A stretch of 44,342 nucleotides of DNA from Phycisphaerales bacterium UBA2402 (GTDB lineage: Bacteria; Planctomycetota; Phycisphaerae; Phycisphaerales; UBA1924), in NCBI GenBank assembly GCA_002343715.1, contig DDSA01000114.1, positions 17,130 through 61,471 on the forward strand, read 5' to 3'. Shown one piece after another: positions 30,191 to 40,218 of the stretch. Under the pieces are notes generated by a model that ran no database searches, was not told where the DNA came from, and saw only the letters and a list, made by a program, of their open reading frames with translations. Position 1 is the first letter of the stretch. Every line of letters starts with the position of its first letter. The position numbers and the translations under genes are program-made.

Positions 30191-32977
30191 AAACAACCAC
30201 CCCGCCGCGCCCGGGCCGAACTTTGACAAGTCTGCGCTGGGGGGCTTTTCCACCAATGCACGGACAGTGTTGAGAAAAGCAGCGGCTCCTGGGGTGGCGA
30301 GGACGGCCGGCCCCGCTGCGGTTGCGTCGTTCAGGAACTTCTGCGCTGCTGCACGGAATGCTCCATCGGTCGTCTCACTCCGGGTCGCGGTGAGAAACTC
30401 ACGAAGCGCGAGGTTGTAACCGAGCCAACCCTGCCTGATCGTCGCTTCATCCGCGCCGAACAGCGAACGGGTGGAGAGGGCACGAGTCAGCCCCTCTTCG
30501 GTGCCGCCTTTGGCGTGTACAAAGTTGTTCCAGATGGCGGATGATGCCGCCGCGGCGCGCTGCTCGGCGGACTGACGATGCGGCTCGACGATCCTCGCAA
30601 CGTTCGCCGCGAGCGGGCCAGATCGGAGTTGCAGAGCGCGATCAAGCCCCCCTTCATCGGTCGGCCAGCCGAGCATCGCCAGACGCTCCCACGCCATCAG
30701 CGCCTCGGCCGGCGCGAGGGGGGAGGACTCCGCCGCCGCGGCCACAACCTTGTCGGCCAGCAACCCCGTGTCGTCCGAGGTGCTGATTTTCTTCAGTTCG
30801 ACCAGGCGGGCAAGAAGTTGACCCAGAGACGGCGCGAGATCGTTCATCGCTGGAGAGGATTGCAGTTTCTCCGCCGCGGAGGCCAGCGTCGGGCTTCCCG
30901 CAACGGCCGGTGTATCCATCCCCGCACCCGCTCCGATCGCGGCCGAGAGCGCGGCCGCATCGACCGAGAGCGCGTGCGCGGCCTGGGCCCAACGGAGATA
31001 TCCCGCGGCGACAGCGGAAGCACCGGCTCCATCACCCGCCGCGGCGAGGCGCGCCGACTCGGCCATGGCCGTTTCTCTTCGCGTCGAAGCGGCCGCGTTG
31101 ATCGCTCCGGTATCCACGGCGGGCACGGGAGTGATCGGCTTCGCGAAGGGGTCCTGGTCAAAGGCCCGTTCAGATTCGATGAGCGCGGCGGCGAGTGTCT
31201 CGACACGGGCGGAAGCGGCCTCCTTGCCGACCGCCACATCGATACCCGCGAGAGCATCGGCCCATGCCTTGACAAAGGGCGCGGCGCGCACCGGCGCGGG
31301 GTGAGCCGCCAGGGACTGCCTGATCCGATCGCGGACGCCCGAGAGCGCCGCGGCGGAGTCCTGCTCGATCGCTGACAGATCGGAGTTGACCGTCTCGATG
31401 CCCCGACGAACAGCAACGGCGTTGGCATCATTCCATGGCATGACGCGGACGAGTTCGGAACGCTCGCGGGCTTTCTCAAGCCGGGCGCGGAGCGAGGCAT
31501 CGGGCCTGGAACCCTCGGCGACAAGGGCGGCATCGAGGGCATCGAGATTGTCGGCAGCGCGTACAAGATCAGCGCGAATTGACCAGCCGCCGCGAGGGTC
31601 CGCACCGGTGATGATCGGGGCGGGCTTGATGACAGGCGGTTCGACAGGTTTGGAAACGGCTGGTGCCGCGTCGGCTGGTTGTACCGTCGTACTCGGTTTG
31701 GGCGTGGACTCGGCCGGAGACCCTGGACCTGTTTTTACTGCCGGCGTGGAGAGGTCCGGCTTGGGGGTCGGTATTGCAGCAGGCCCGGCATCGGGCAGAG
31801 TCGCTTGGGGCTGCGGGGCGGGCGGTGGTGTTGTTCCGGCCGGCGGGGAGACCGCGACCTGTCTCACATCTCCCCCACCGCCGCAGCGCGCCATGGACAG
31901 AATGGCAACACCGATCACGAGCAGCGCGATGCCCCCGACGGGGAGCGCCCACTTCGACAGTGAAAACCCCGCTTTGGTTGATTCGGGATCAGATGCGACT
32001 GGCTTGGACTTGATCTGCGACGGCTGTTCAGCAGACCACCCGGCGATTCGTTCGGATGCCGAAGTTGCAAACTCGGACGGGATGGAATACGGAATTCGGC
32101 TGGCATACGCCAAGCCGCTCTCATCGGTGCGGACACAGAACAGACTCGCCGGGTTGGGCGCGCCGACCACAACATCGAGCCAATCTCGCCCCAGTGGTTC
32201 GATCACGAGAGCGGGAGCACCTCCGCTCAACTCCCTTCGAAGGAGCGCCATCCAAGCCCTCGCCCCTTCTCCCGGCCCGGACAGACACCTGGGCACCCGG
32301 ACGTGCGCGGGGCTGAGCGTGATCGACGCGGTACGTGTTCGACTGGCACCGGACTTGTACGGGGCCATCTCGCGGTCCATCTCGTAGAGAATGCGGGTCA
32401 ACCCAAGACCACGCTGACCATCAGCATCCAACGCGGAATCGCTCACGAGTCTTCTGAGCAACTCGGAGTCCGAGACGCCGCCGGATGGTGACACGGTCAG
32501 GAGGGCAGCGGCATCCTCCAGCCCCCGCCGGCATTCACCGATGGCGGCGCGGACGGCATCGGCGGTCTTGCCCCCGGCGCATCGGGCTTCGGCGGTTTCG
32601 AGCCTCTGGAGAATCTGCTCAACGGCCCACCACTGCGGGACGCCCTCGACCTGTGCGACCACGACCATCGGGTACTTGGTGCGGCCCTTGCCGTCGCTGC
32701 TGCTCCAGAGCCGACCGATGATGAGGCTGTCCCGATCCTTCCAGTAGAAGACGTGGGCAAAGGCAGGAAGGCGCTTGGATTCGTCGAGTTTTTCCCACGC
32801 GCCGGCGTCGATGTTGCCCGACATGCCCTCTGTGTAGAGCAGGCGCTTGACCTTCACCAGTTCATCGCTGTCGAGACCAATCTCCTCGATGTGATCGTCC
32901 CACCCGGGGTGCTTGCCGAAGGCCGCCACGTGGACACGGACCTTGCCGGAGCCGATCTTCGTTGACTGTGTCGCCAC
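30188..32977 (-). CDS. T6SS-associated TagF-like membrane protein, truncated by in-frame TAA
   Basis: The 929-residue protein starts at a GTG, 86 bases after tssM. The N-terminal 200-330 residues look like the TagF family (VAAFGKHPGWDDHIEEI, GRTKYPMVVVAQVEG). TagF proteins in other T6SS are cytoplasmic regulators. A transmembrane helix follows (KWALPVGGIALLVIGVAILS, about 342-362), then a Pro/Thr/Ala-rich linker (about 370-455) and a 470-residue Ala-rich helical region. This predicts a cytoplasmic N-terminus and a periplasmic remainder, resembling the layout of transmembrane T6SS kinases such as PpkA, but no kinase motifs are seen. It ends in AAGWLF before a TAA, after which an FGE-fold domain continues in frame. 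Assignment of the N-terminus to TagF is moderately sure. Confidence 0.72.
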   Translation of the reverse strand: MATQSTKIGSGKVRVHVAAFGKHPGWDDHIEEIGLDSDELVKVKRLLYTEGMSGNIDAGAWEKLDESKRLPAFAHVFYWKDRDSLIIGRLWSSSDGKGRTKYPMVVVAQVEGVPQWWAVEQILQRLETAEARCAGGKTADAVRAAIGECRRGLEDAAALLTVSPSGGVSDSELLRRLVSDSALDADGQRGLGLTRILYEMDREMAPYKSGASRTRTASITLSPAHVRVPRCLSGPGEGARAWMALLRRELSGGAPALVIEPLGRDWLDVVVGAPNPASLFCVRTDESGLAYASRIPYSIPSEFATSASERIAGWSAEQPSQIKSKPVASDPESTKAGFSLSKWALPVGGIALLVIGVAILSMARCGGGGDVRQVAVSPPAGTTPPPAPQPQATLPDAGPAAIPTPKPDLSTPAVKTGPGSPAESTPKPSTTVQPADAAPAVSKPVEPPVIKPAPIITGADPRGGWSIRADLVRAADNLDALDAALVAEGSRPDASLRARLEKARERSELVRVMPWNDANAVAVRRGIETVNSDLSAIEQDSAAALSGVRDRIRQSLAAHPAPVRAAPFVKAWADALAGIDVAVGKEAASARVETLAAALIESERAFDQDPFAKPITPVPAVDTGAINAAASTRRETAMAESARLAAAGDGAGASAVAAGYLRWAQAAHALSVDAAALSAAIGAGAGMDTPAVAGSPTLASAAEKLQSSPAMNDLAPSLGQLLARLVELKKISTSDDTGLLADKVVAAAAESSPLAPAEALMAWERLAMLGWPTDEGGLDRALQLRSGPLAANVARIVEPHRQSAEQRAAAASSAIWNNFVHAKGGTEEGLTRALSTRSLFGADEATIRQGWLGYNLALREFLTATRSETTDGAFRAAAQKFLNDATAAGPAVLATPGAAAFLNTVRALVEKPPSADLSKFGPGAAGWLF

Positions 32978-33063
32978 TGGTAATCGCCTTCACTGTGGGA
33001 ACCGACTGTCCGATAGCATCCGCCCGTATCGCGGGGTTCATCCCGCGGATCTGACCGCCACTT

Positions 33064-36000
33064 TCACTTCAACCATTCCGCCTCGTTGGGCCACTCGCTG
33101 CGGGCCGGGATCGCCGCGGCATCATCGAACTTGAGCGTCAACGGCAGGTAGAACTTCCCATCCGTCGTACGGACCACAACGCTCCACTTCCCATCCGCCG
33201 ACTTGGACACATCGGGTGCTGTGAGGAACTCTCGCAGCACACCCCACGGCGTCGCCCCGCCCAACGCGATACGGGCATCGGGGTTGGCCATCATCGCGGC
33301 GTTGCCCTTGGGGTCCAGTTTATAGAGCCGGAGTTCAGCAGCGCTCACCGACGGAATGGAAATCGTCATGGCCTTCTCGTTGTCGGCGCTGACCGGGATG
33401 CCGGTGTTGATGCTGAACATCTGACCGATTTCCCTGCCGTCAACAAACAACTGCACGCGAGAGAACTCGTCGCGGGCATCGGAGGCTCCCGCGACGGCGG
33501 TGCCGCCGGTGGGCTGGTACGACAGCGACACCTTCACCGGCTGTTCGAGCACCTTGAGCACTTTCTGGAGTTTGCCGAACCAGGTGATCGAGGCCTCATC
33601 CTTGAGGTACCCCTCGCCCGCCAGGCGTGAAACAAGGCTCTTCAACTCCCGATCCTCGATCCCGGTTGAACAGCCTCCGCCGCCCCCGGACGAGGAACCC
33701 GCGGCCCCGCCCACGATCGACGCCGCGGCACGGACGGACGCGACCTGATCGGGGCTGAGATCGGGCAACGCCGCCGATCCCGCGGCGAGAGGAACACCCT
33801 TGGCACGGGTCAGTTCTCCCCAGGCGCGATCGAGATCCCCCCCGCTGGCCTCGACGAGTGTGCGGGTACCGTTGAGGAGCAACTCGTTGATGTACAGGAT
33901 GTGCCCAGGCCTACCTCGCCTGACAAATCCGGAGAAGTACCGTTCGGCGAGTTTGCCTTCGCGGCACGCCCGGAGAATCGCGTCTCGTGCCTTGGCAGGG
34001 CTTTCAGCGCTCAGTCGCGACCACTCCGTGAGAACGTCATTCTTCACGAACTCCCGGCCGTCGCGTCCGGCGATGTTCTTCATCGCTGAATCAACCTCTG
34101 CGATGGCGTCTTCCAGTTCCTGCTTGTTCGCCAGTTTGGGTGGAAGGTCCTTCAGGGCCTTGGTGCAACGCTCCCACAACGCGGTGAGAGGATCGGTGAT
34201 TTCGGACGGCGCCATTTCCTTGATACGGGCGCTGAACTCGTCCCAGTTTCGCGCGTTGGGGCGGCTGGCGCTGAGGGCCTGGCCCTTCCAATAGTCGATG
34301 TACGCCGCGACGTAGCGTTCGGCGGACTTGCGGCCGTCGGCACGCCGCGGAAGTTTCGCCAGGTCTTCCCTGGCGACGACCGGCACGGTGCCGGCACCCT
34401 CCGAAGCGAGCATGCTCTCGATATCGTCCCACGCCTTGAGCATCGCGCCACCGGCCTCGGGCAGGTAACGCTTGTCGTACTCGGAGGTCTTCCCGTCCAT
34501 CTCCGAGAAGGGGACCTTCGGACGTTCGCGATCGCTCCGCCTGATCTTCTCCTCGGAGATGAGTCTGTCGGCGACGATCGCGGCCTGCTGAGCCACATCG
34601 CGCTCGCTCGTCCAGCACGGATCCCTCAGGGCCGCATCGATCAGCGCCCAGCGTGCCCTCCCCGCGGCGAGGGCCGAAGCGCGCTTGGAGACGGTGACGC
34701 TGCGGTCCAGTTTCGTCTGTTCCGGCTTGAGGTTGCCGCCGGCCCATGTGCCCAGGCGCGTGAGGCGGTCATCGCGCTGCTTCTGCTCATCAGCGACACG
34801 CGCCAGCCCGGCGGCGAACGTCGATGCCGCGCCATCGGCCTCGGCGATGGGCTGCGCGGCGGCGAGCGCTTCCCCCGACCACCTGTGGCCGATGGCTCGC
34901 GCCTCGTACAGGCGCTGGTCATCCCGCTCGGCCCGGCCCATCGTGAGAAGATACCCAACCTTCGCGAGTTTCTGGCGTGTCTCGTCCACCTGTTTCGAGA
35001 CGCCGGCGAGAGCCTGGGCGGCGAGGCTGGTGGAGGCCTTGTCGTCGAGTTCCGCGTCGAACGCGGCGAGTTGCTCGGGCACGGGTCGGTCCGCGGCCTC
35101 CTTGACGGGCAGGTGAGCCCGCAGGTATGCGAGGCGGTCGGTGATGGCCTTGCGCATGGACTTGTCCGCGCCATCGAGCATCTTCGCGGGATCGCTGAGC
35201 TCCTCCGGCTTGAACTTCTGTGAAGCGGTCGTGACGCGCTCGCGGGCTTCGGCGATAGCCTTCACTTTCTCGAGGTAATCAGTCGTGAAGAGTTTGTGCC
35301 CCGCTTCGGTGTTCCTGGCATCGGCCTCTCCCGGCGAGTTCGGCTCCCCGGCGAGCCAGGCGAGTTTTCCCTCGTAGGTCTGCTCGATCCGATCGAAATC
35401 GTCGAGTTCCCTGCACAGCAGCGCCAGTTTGCCCAGATCGCTGTCGCCGCCCGGTGTCATATCCGCGAGTTTGGCGAAGAGGCTCTTCTTGGCGTCCTGC
35501 ACAACCTTCCACGCGTACTCCCGGCTGGAACTGAAGAGGTGCTCGCTGGCCTGGTCGATCTTCTCTCCATCAACCGTGGGCCAGCCTTCGGGGTAGGCCC
35601 TCGCGACCGCCTCATCTATTTTTTTCAGTTCCTTTCGGTCCATGTCCTGATAGGCTGTTCGCCCCAGGGCATACTCAATCAGCGCCGCAACGTCAACCAG
35701 CCGCCATTCGGGTCTGGCGGTCTGGCCGGGCTTCGGAGGCGGATTCTCGGTCGGCGATGCGCCCTCGGCCAATGTGTGCAGCCGGACCAACTGGGCCAGG
35801 GCTTTGACGGCGGTATCGTCCCAATCCTGTTCGGCCTGCACCTTCTCACGCACCCGCTGGAGGAGCGGGACCAGCGTGGTGCTCTCGAGCACAGCGCGGT
35901 GGGCTTTCACCTGCTTGCGTCCGTAGCCCTTCCCTGTCTCTCCCAGGACCCACCCCGCCGGGGCCCCCGCCCAGCCCAGCGAAATGTCACCGGTGTTGGC

Positions 36001-37623
36001 GGTGGTCTGCGCGATCAGGTCGCTTCGGGTGGTCACATCGTCGGGCAGCCCTTCGAGCGTGCCGGGTTTCTCACCGCCGATGTACCGGAACTCCTGACCC
36101 GGCACGAGTTCGAAGAGCGCGAGGGGGCGCGGTTTGCCCTGGTCCGCGGAGACATGGGCACGGAACGCGGGCATCACGCTGCCCCAGAACTCCTTGGGCG
36201 GGCCGAGGCTTCGGCTGTACCCGAGCCAACTGATGACCGTGACGATACCGACGATGATCGCCGCCGCGAGACTGCCGCCCATGATCCAGGCCCGCTGCCT
36301 GGCGATGTGCTTGCCCACGTGGGCGGCGCGGGTCACCAGCCCCCGCTCCTTGAAGACCTTGCCGAGGAAGACATCCCGAAGGAAGTACGCCTTCTCCTTG
36401 TCGTACTGCTTGCCGCCGGGGAGACTCTCGACCTCGACGCCCAGAGCCGCGGCGAGCGTGACATCGAGCGCCTGGCCCTCGCGCATGGAACTGGTGAAAT
36501 AGATCCCGCGCAGGAAGAGCGGCTTGCGGCTCCACTCGCTGGCAACGAAGATGAGTTCGAGATACCGGCGAAGCCGCGGCGCGATGCGCATGAGGTTGTC
36601 GGGCAACTCGAACATCTCATCGATTTCATCGGTGCGGCGCCCGTTGGGGTCCATGCTGTGGACGGGGTTCTGGAGCATGCCGGCGCGGCGCTTCATCAAA
36701 CGGTCGCGCACGCCCGACAGGTGCTGCTCCACCCCCTCGGGCTTGAACGCCTCATCGAGCGAGGCCGGGTTGCTCCATCCCAGGATCTGGTGCTGGAGGG
36801 CGGGGTCGTTGATCCCCTCGAAGAACTCGCGGAACCCCACGATCTTGTCGCACTTGGTCACGATCACCGTCACGGGGAATCGCACCTCGAGGGTGCGCTG
36901 GATGGTGTCGAGTTGGCGTGAGATCGCCCCCGCGGTCTTCTCGATCTTGTCCGCCGAATCCTTGAGCAGACTCTCCGAGGAGATGACGAGCAGCAGCCCG
37001 TTCACCGGGCAGTTGGGCCGCGCGGTCTTGAGGAGCTTGAGAAACTCCTTCCACTCCGTGCTCTGCCCCTCGCCCGCTTCCTCCATGAACATGCGGCCGG
37101 CGGTGTCGAGCACCACGGCGTGGTTGGTGAACCACCAGTGCATGTTCAGCGTGCCGCCGGTGCCCTGGAGGCAGTCCTGGAGCCCCTGGGGGAAGCCGAC
37201 GTTGCTGTGTCGCAGTGCTTCGGTCTTGCCGCTGCCCGACGGCCCCACCAGCAGGAACCACGGCAGACTGTACAGGTCCTTGCCCGCGCCCTTGAAGGTC
37301 TCGACCCCCTCCTCGAACTTCTTGCGAAGATCGTCCATGCGGGCCTTGGCCGCGGGATCAAGCCCCGCCCTGCCGCCTCCCCCGCCACGCGCCAGCATCG
37401 CCGCGAACGGGCTGCTCTTGCTCTTGTCCTTCAGCATGAGGACAATCTTGAAAAGGAGCATCACCAGCCCCAGTGCGATCAGGCCGACCGCGGCGATCTT
37501 CCACGCCGGGTTGGGCGAGTAGAACGACATGAAGATCGTGCCCAGGCTCGCGCCTCCGGCCGCCAGCGAAACCGCCTGAACAGGCTTGGGAAGGTTGGTG
37601 AAACTCGAGAGCGGGTTTTCCAT
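33064..37623 (-). CDS. tssM: T6SS membrane complex protein TssM (IcmF family)
   Basis: The 1519-residue protein has the IcmF architecture: two N-terminal transmembrane helices (about 17-34 and 40-64), a cytoplasmic P-loop NTPase domain with Walker A GPSGSGKT (127-134) and DTAGR, then ICMF-related segments (RPNCPVNGLLLVIS, VTVIVTKCDKIVGF, FLRGIYFTSSMREG). A third transmembrane helix lies at about 444-468 (IMGGSLAAAIIVGIVTVISW), followed by a periplasmic region of about 1050 residues, longer than in many homologues. With TssL it forms the inner-membrane part of the T6SS trans-envelope complex. The Gly/Ser/Cys stretch near 1310 (SSSGGGGGCSTG) is a likely flexible loop. The ATG has a plausible AGAGGTG site. 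Confidence 0.95.
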   Translation of the reverse strand: MENPLSSFTNLPKPVQAVSLAAGGASLGTIFMSFYSPNPAWKIAAVGLIALGLVMLLFKIVLMLKDKSKSSPFAAMLARGGGGGRAGLDPAAKARMDDLRKKFEEGVETFKGAGKDLYSLPWFLLVGPSGSGKTEALRHSNVGFPQGLQDCLQGTGGTLNMHWWFTNHAVVLDTAGRMFMEEAGEGQSTEWKEFLKLLKTARPNCPVNGLLLVISSESLLKDSADKIEKTAGAISRQLDTIQRTLEVRFPVTVIVTKCDKIVGFREFFEGINDPALQHQILGWSNPASLDEAFKPEGVEQHLSGVRDRLMKRRAGMLQNPVHSMDPNGRRTDEIDEMFELPDNLMRIAPRLRRYLELIFVASEWSRKPLFLRGIYFTSSMREGQALDVTLAAALGVEVESLPGGKQYDKEKAYFLRDVFLGKVFKERGLVTRAAHVGKHIARQRAWIMGGSLAAAIIVGIVTVISWLGYSRSLGPPKEFWGSVMPAFRAHVSADQGKPRPLALFELVPGQEFRYIGGEKPGTLEGLPDDVTTRSDLIAQTTANTGDISLGWAGAPAGWVLGETGKGYGRKQVKAHRAVLESTTLVPLLQRVREKVQAEQDWDDTAVKALAQLVRLHTLAEGASPTENPPPKPGQTARPEWRLVDVAALIEYALGRTAYQDMDRKELKKIDEAVARAYPEGWPTVDGEKIDQASEHLFSSSREYAWKVVQDAKKSLFAKLADMTPGGDSDLGKLALLCRELDDFDRIEQTYEGKLAWLAGEPNSPGEADARNTEAGHKLFTTDYLEKVKAIAEARERVTTASQKFKPEELSDPAKMLDGADKSMRKAITDRLAYLRAHLPVKEAADRPVPEQLAAFDAELDDKASTSLAAQALAGVSKQVDETRQKLAKVGYLLTMGRAERDDQRLYEARAIGHRWSGEALAAAQPIAEADGAASTFAAGLARVADEQKQRDDRLTRLGTWAGGNLKPEQTKLDRSVTVSKRASALAAGRARWALIDAALRDPCWTSERDVAQQAAIVADRLISEEKIRRSDRERPKVPFSEMDGKTSEYDKRYLPEAGGAMLKAWDDIESMLASEGAGTVPVVAREDLAKLPRRADGRKSAERYVAAYIDYWKGQALSASRPNARNWDEFSARIKEMAPSEITDPLTALWERCTKALKDLPPKLANKQELEDAIAEVDSAMKNIAGRDGREFVKNDVLTEWSRLSAESPAKARDAILRACREGKLAERYFSGFVRRGRPGHILYINELLLNGTRTLVEASGGDLDRAWGELTRAKGVPLAAGSAALPDLSPDQVASVRAAASIVGGAAGSSSGGGGGCSTGIEDRELKSLVSRLAGEGYLKDEASITWFGKLQKVLKVLEQPVKVSLSYQPTGGTAVAGASDARDEFSRVQLFVDGREIGQMFSINTGIPVSADNEKAMTISIPSVSAAELRLYKLDPKGNAAMMANPDARIALGGATPWGVLREFLTAPDVSKSADGKWSVVVRTTDGKFYLPLTLKFDDAAAIPARSEWPNEAEWLK

Positions 37624-37738
37624 AACGTGCTACACCTCTGTTGCGCCCACATCCATCACAAATCGCAGCGGGTTTCAACAACCACACCACCGCCCAATCA
37701 TCGCCCGTACAGCACCGACGTTGCCACAACAAGGATCT

Positions 37739-38419
37739 TTATTTCGATCCCGACCATTGCTCGGTGACGCCCGACAGGGAGTTGTTCAGTTCCTTGCTGG
37801 CATCCTTGAAGAAGTAGAGATAGGTCACAATGACCACAGCCAGGAGTCCGATCGACAAGATCGCCAGACCCGCCAGGCTGCGGTTGGGCGGCTGGGTGAG
37901 GTTGCGGGTATCGATGTTTTCATACGCATCGGGGCAGATACGCGCGGCGTAGTCGGCATCGATCATGCCCCTCAACCGCGATGAAATCTCCAACTGCTTG
38001 CGGCGGATGTGCTCCGGTTGTCCGATGTAGAACCCCTGGAATCCCAGACCGATGCAGATATAAAAAACGCCCAGCAGTTGTGTGGCACCTTCGGACGGGT
38101 CCTTGAGGCTGTCTTCGAGCAGGTCCCAGAACTCCTCTTCAAATCCGAGTTTTCCCCGTTCGTGGCTCATCGGCTTCCAACCCTGCCCCACCTTGGAGGA
38201 CAGGATGAGCGAATCAAAGAAATAGCTCAGGATCAGTTCGGTGCGTTCCCAGAGAACGGCCATGCCGGGAGTGTTCTCTGCTTTGGCCCTGATCTCGCCG
38301 AAAATGGCTTTCACATCCGAACGAATCGCCACAAAGTCCGGACGCTGCCCCTTCCTCGCCAGGCGATTGAGACGGCACACGTACTGAAACATCGGTTCAC
38401 AAATCTCTGCGAGGGTCAT
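37739..38419 (-). CDS. tssL: T6SS membrane complex protein TssL (DotU family)
   Basis: With the ATG at 38419 (GGAG eight bases upstream) the protein has 226 residues and begins MTLAEICEPMFQYVCRL, the normal DotU start. An in-frame ATG at 38488 would add 23 atypical residues and swallow a hairpin, so it is less likely. The cytoplasmic DotU domain shows ILSYFFDSLIL, EFWDLLEDSLKDP and LLGVFYICIGLGFQGFY. A single transmembrane helix near the C-terminus (SLAGLAILSIGLLAVVIVTYLY, about 180-205) is followed by only about 20 residues. The peptidoglycan-binding OmpA-like extension found in some TssL proteins is absent. It lies between tssK and tssM, the common order. Confidence 0.93.
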   Translation of the reverse strand: MTLAEICEPMFQYVCRLNRLARKGQRPDFVAIRSDVKAIFGEIRAKAENTPGMAVLWERTELILSYFFDSLILSSKVGQGWKPMSHERGKLGFEEEFWDLLEDSLKDPSEGATQLLGVFYICIGLGFQGFYIGQPEHIRRKQLEISSRLRGMIDADYAARICPDAYENIDTRNLTQPPNRSLAGLAILSIGLLAVVIVTYLYFFKDASKELNNSLSGVTEQWSGSK

Positions 38420-38466
38420 GCCGGACTCCGGTAGGCGGTAGAAGAAGAGGATGTTCGACACTCGGA

Positions 38467-38485
38467 CCCGGGCTTCGAACCCGGG
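38467..38485. other. Small hairpin in the tssK-tssL gap
   Basis: Two CCCGGG blocks (38467-38472 and 38480-38485) can pair around a seven-base loop, 48 bases upstream of the preferred tssL start. No T-run is present. This 240-base gap (38420-38659) holds nothing else I can identify. Confidence 0.3.
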
Positions 38486-38659
38486 CATCCATCAACCTGC
38501 ACATCCCTGCGGGCGCTTATCTTAATCCAGTTCGAAAGCAAAACTGTCTCCGCATACGCCGGGACCGGCAAGCCCGATCCGGCCGGTCGCAACAGCGACT
38601 TCACCGCGTCCGACCCGTGAAGCAAGTAGAGCACCAAGCCCGATTCCCATCCCATGTTT

Positions 38660-40051
38660 CTATGGCACCGTCATGAACAAACTGATGTCCGTGTACTCCA
38701 TCGGCTCCAGCTCGCTCCAGCGAACGGCCATCGTTTTCTCCGATGTCACCCGCTCCCACATCTTCTGGCTCTGCCCGACATCAAGACGGAAGTAATGCAG
38801 ATCCGTCGCGCTGGGCAGTTCCATCGGCGGGTGGCGCTCCTCGGTGAGTTTCACCCCGAAGATGTTGAGTTTGATCATCGTCTTGGGCATGAGTTTGAAC
38901 TTGTCCTGGTCCTCAACGAGTTTACCAAGGCGCGTCGGGTCCATCTTGGTGCGGATGCCGAGCAGGTAGCCGTTGGGCGTGGTGAAGTGTTCATCGGCGA
39001 GTTGCGCCATAAGCACACCGCCGTCGGAAACGAAGGGGACCTGCAGGAACCGCTTGGCGATGTCGCCGCGGAGTAGCGGCCGGATTTTGCGGTCGAGTTC
39101 GCCGAAGACCACCCCCGGCAGGTCGTGGTCGTACTTGGGCCCCTCGAAGGGGTCCCGCTCGGGAGAGAGCGCGGCCAACTCTCCGAGCAACTCTCGCAGC
39201 GCCAGGTAGGCATCGAACGGCGACACCGCGCCCGAACCGCCCATGCCCCCGGCGAACAAAGTCGGCAGCGTCGCCGCGAACCGGTTGAGCGTTCGCAGCC
39301 GCATGAGCATCAGCAACTGCGGGCCTTTCAGGTTCTCGAGCACGAACCCGCCGCGGGTCAACTGGTTGACGACTTCCTTGCGAGCCGCATCCACCGCCGA
39401 TGCCAGGTCCCGGAGGGTCGAGCGGAGCGTCGCGTTCCCCCCGATGGTCATGCAGGGCGGGATGAACCGCGGGTCAGGCCGGGGCAGGGTGCTCCCCTCG
39501 GCACTGGCCACGATCCGCACCAGGGGGAGGACCTCCATGTCGCTGGTATCGTCCCCATCGACCACGAGGCGGGCGTTCACGCGGCGTACCAGCAGTGGGC
39601 GGACATTCTCGCCCGTGTTCTCGTCCGCGCGGCTTACCTCCGTGATGTTGTACAGGCGTTTGATCCGCGCCGAATCACCGCCCAGGCCCGGGGCACGCGT
39701 CTCCACCGTGTTGGCCCGCTCCCCCTGCCAGAGAGGTACGGCGAGGCTCACCGTGAAACCGCCGCCGCTGTTGGCAAAGGTCTTCTTGATATCCAGCGCG
39801 GGAACATCGGTGTTCCCCGGCACATCAACTTCCAGGCCGCTGGGCATCACCGCCCGCAGCCGGTCGATGCGGACCAGGTTGTTCTCCAGGCTGTCCGTGC
39901 TGACACGGCAATCGATGACGCCGTACGGAAACGGCCAACTCAGCCGCCGCTCACGCCACGACGAATCGGCCACCTGCCTCGCGAACGTCTGGAGGTGGTG
40001 CGGCTCAAGAAAAAGCCCCTCGTGCCAGTGAATGTGTCCGATGCTCGACAT
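38660..40051 (-). CDS. tssK: T6SS baseplate protein TssK
   Basis: The 463-residue protein begins with the family hallmark IHWHEGLFLEPHHLQ (about 7-21) and continues with the TssK/VasE pattern: PYGVIDCRVSTDSLENNLVRI, VMPSGLEVDVPGN, LLVRRVNARLVVDGDD, and near the C-terminus KLVEDQDKFKLMPKTMI and HYFRLDVGQSQKMWE. TssK is a trimeric baseplate component that connects the tail to TssL-TssM and recruits Hcp/VgrG complexes. Its length is normal. It is the first recognisable T6SS gene of the block; an unknown gene precedes it by 167 bases on the same strand. Confidence 0.95.
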   Translation of the reverse strand: MSSIGHIHWHEGLFLEPHHLQTFARQVADSSWRERRLSWPFPYGVIDCRVSTDSLENNLVRIDRLRAVMPSGLEVDVPGNTDVPALDIKKTFANSGGGFTVSLAVPLWQGERANTVETRAPGLGGDSARIKRLYNITEVSRADENTGENVRPLLVRRVNARLVVDGDDTSDMEVLPLVRIVASAEGSTLPRPDPRFIPPCMTIGGNATLRSTLRDLASAVDAARKEVVNQLTRGGFVLENLKGPQLLMLMRLRTLNRFAATLPTLFAGGMGGSGAVSPFDAYLALRELLGELAALSPERDPFEGPKYDHDLPGVVFGELDRKIRPLLRGDIAKRFLQVPFVSDGGVLMAQLADEHFTTPNGYLLGIRTKMDPTRLGKLVEDQDKFKLMPKTMIKLNIFGVKLTEERHPPMELPSATDLHYFRLDVGQSQKMWERVTSEKTMAVRWSELEPMEYTDISLFMTVP

Positions 40052-40218
40052 GCGGGGTGTTCCCGTTGGTGTGCTGAAAGTTGGTCAACCAGCGTATGGC
40101 TCGTGTCCAGATACCTCGTGAAAACGTATCCTCGATACTCTCTCGTTCGCCGTGCGGGAGGCCGGGGTTGCCGTGTCACGCCGCACGCCCGTTCCCTGAT
40201 ACCGACCGGGTGGTGTTC

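Noticed and set aside
37739..38488. The longer TssL starting at 38488
   Set aside because: The added 23 residues do not look like a DotU start, include a region with a CCCGGG hairpin, and a better-placed GGAG precedes the ATG at 38419.
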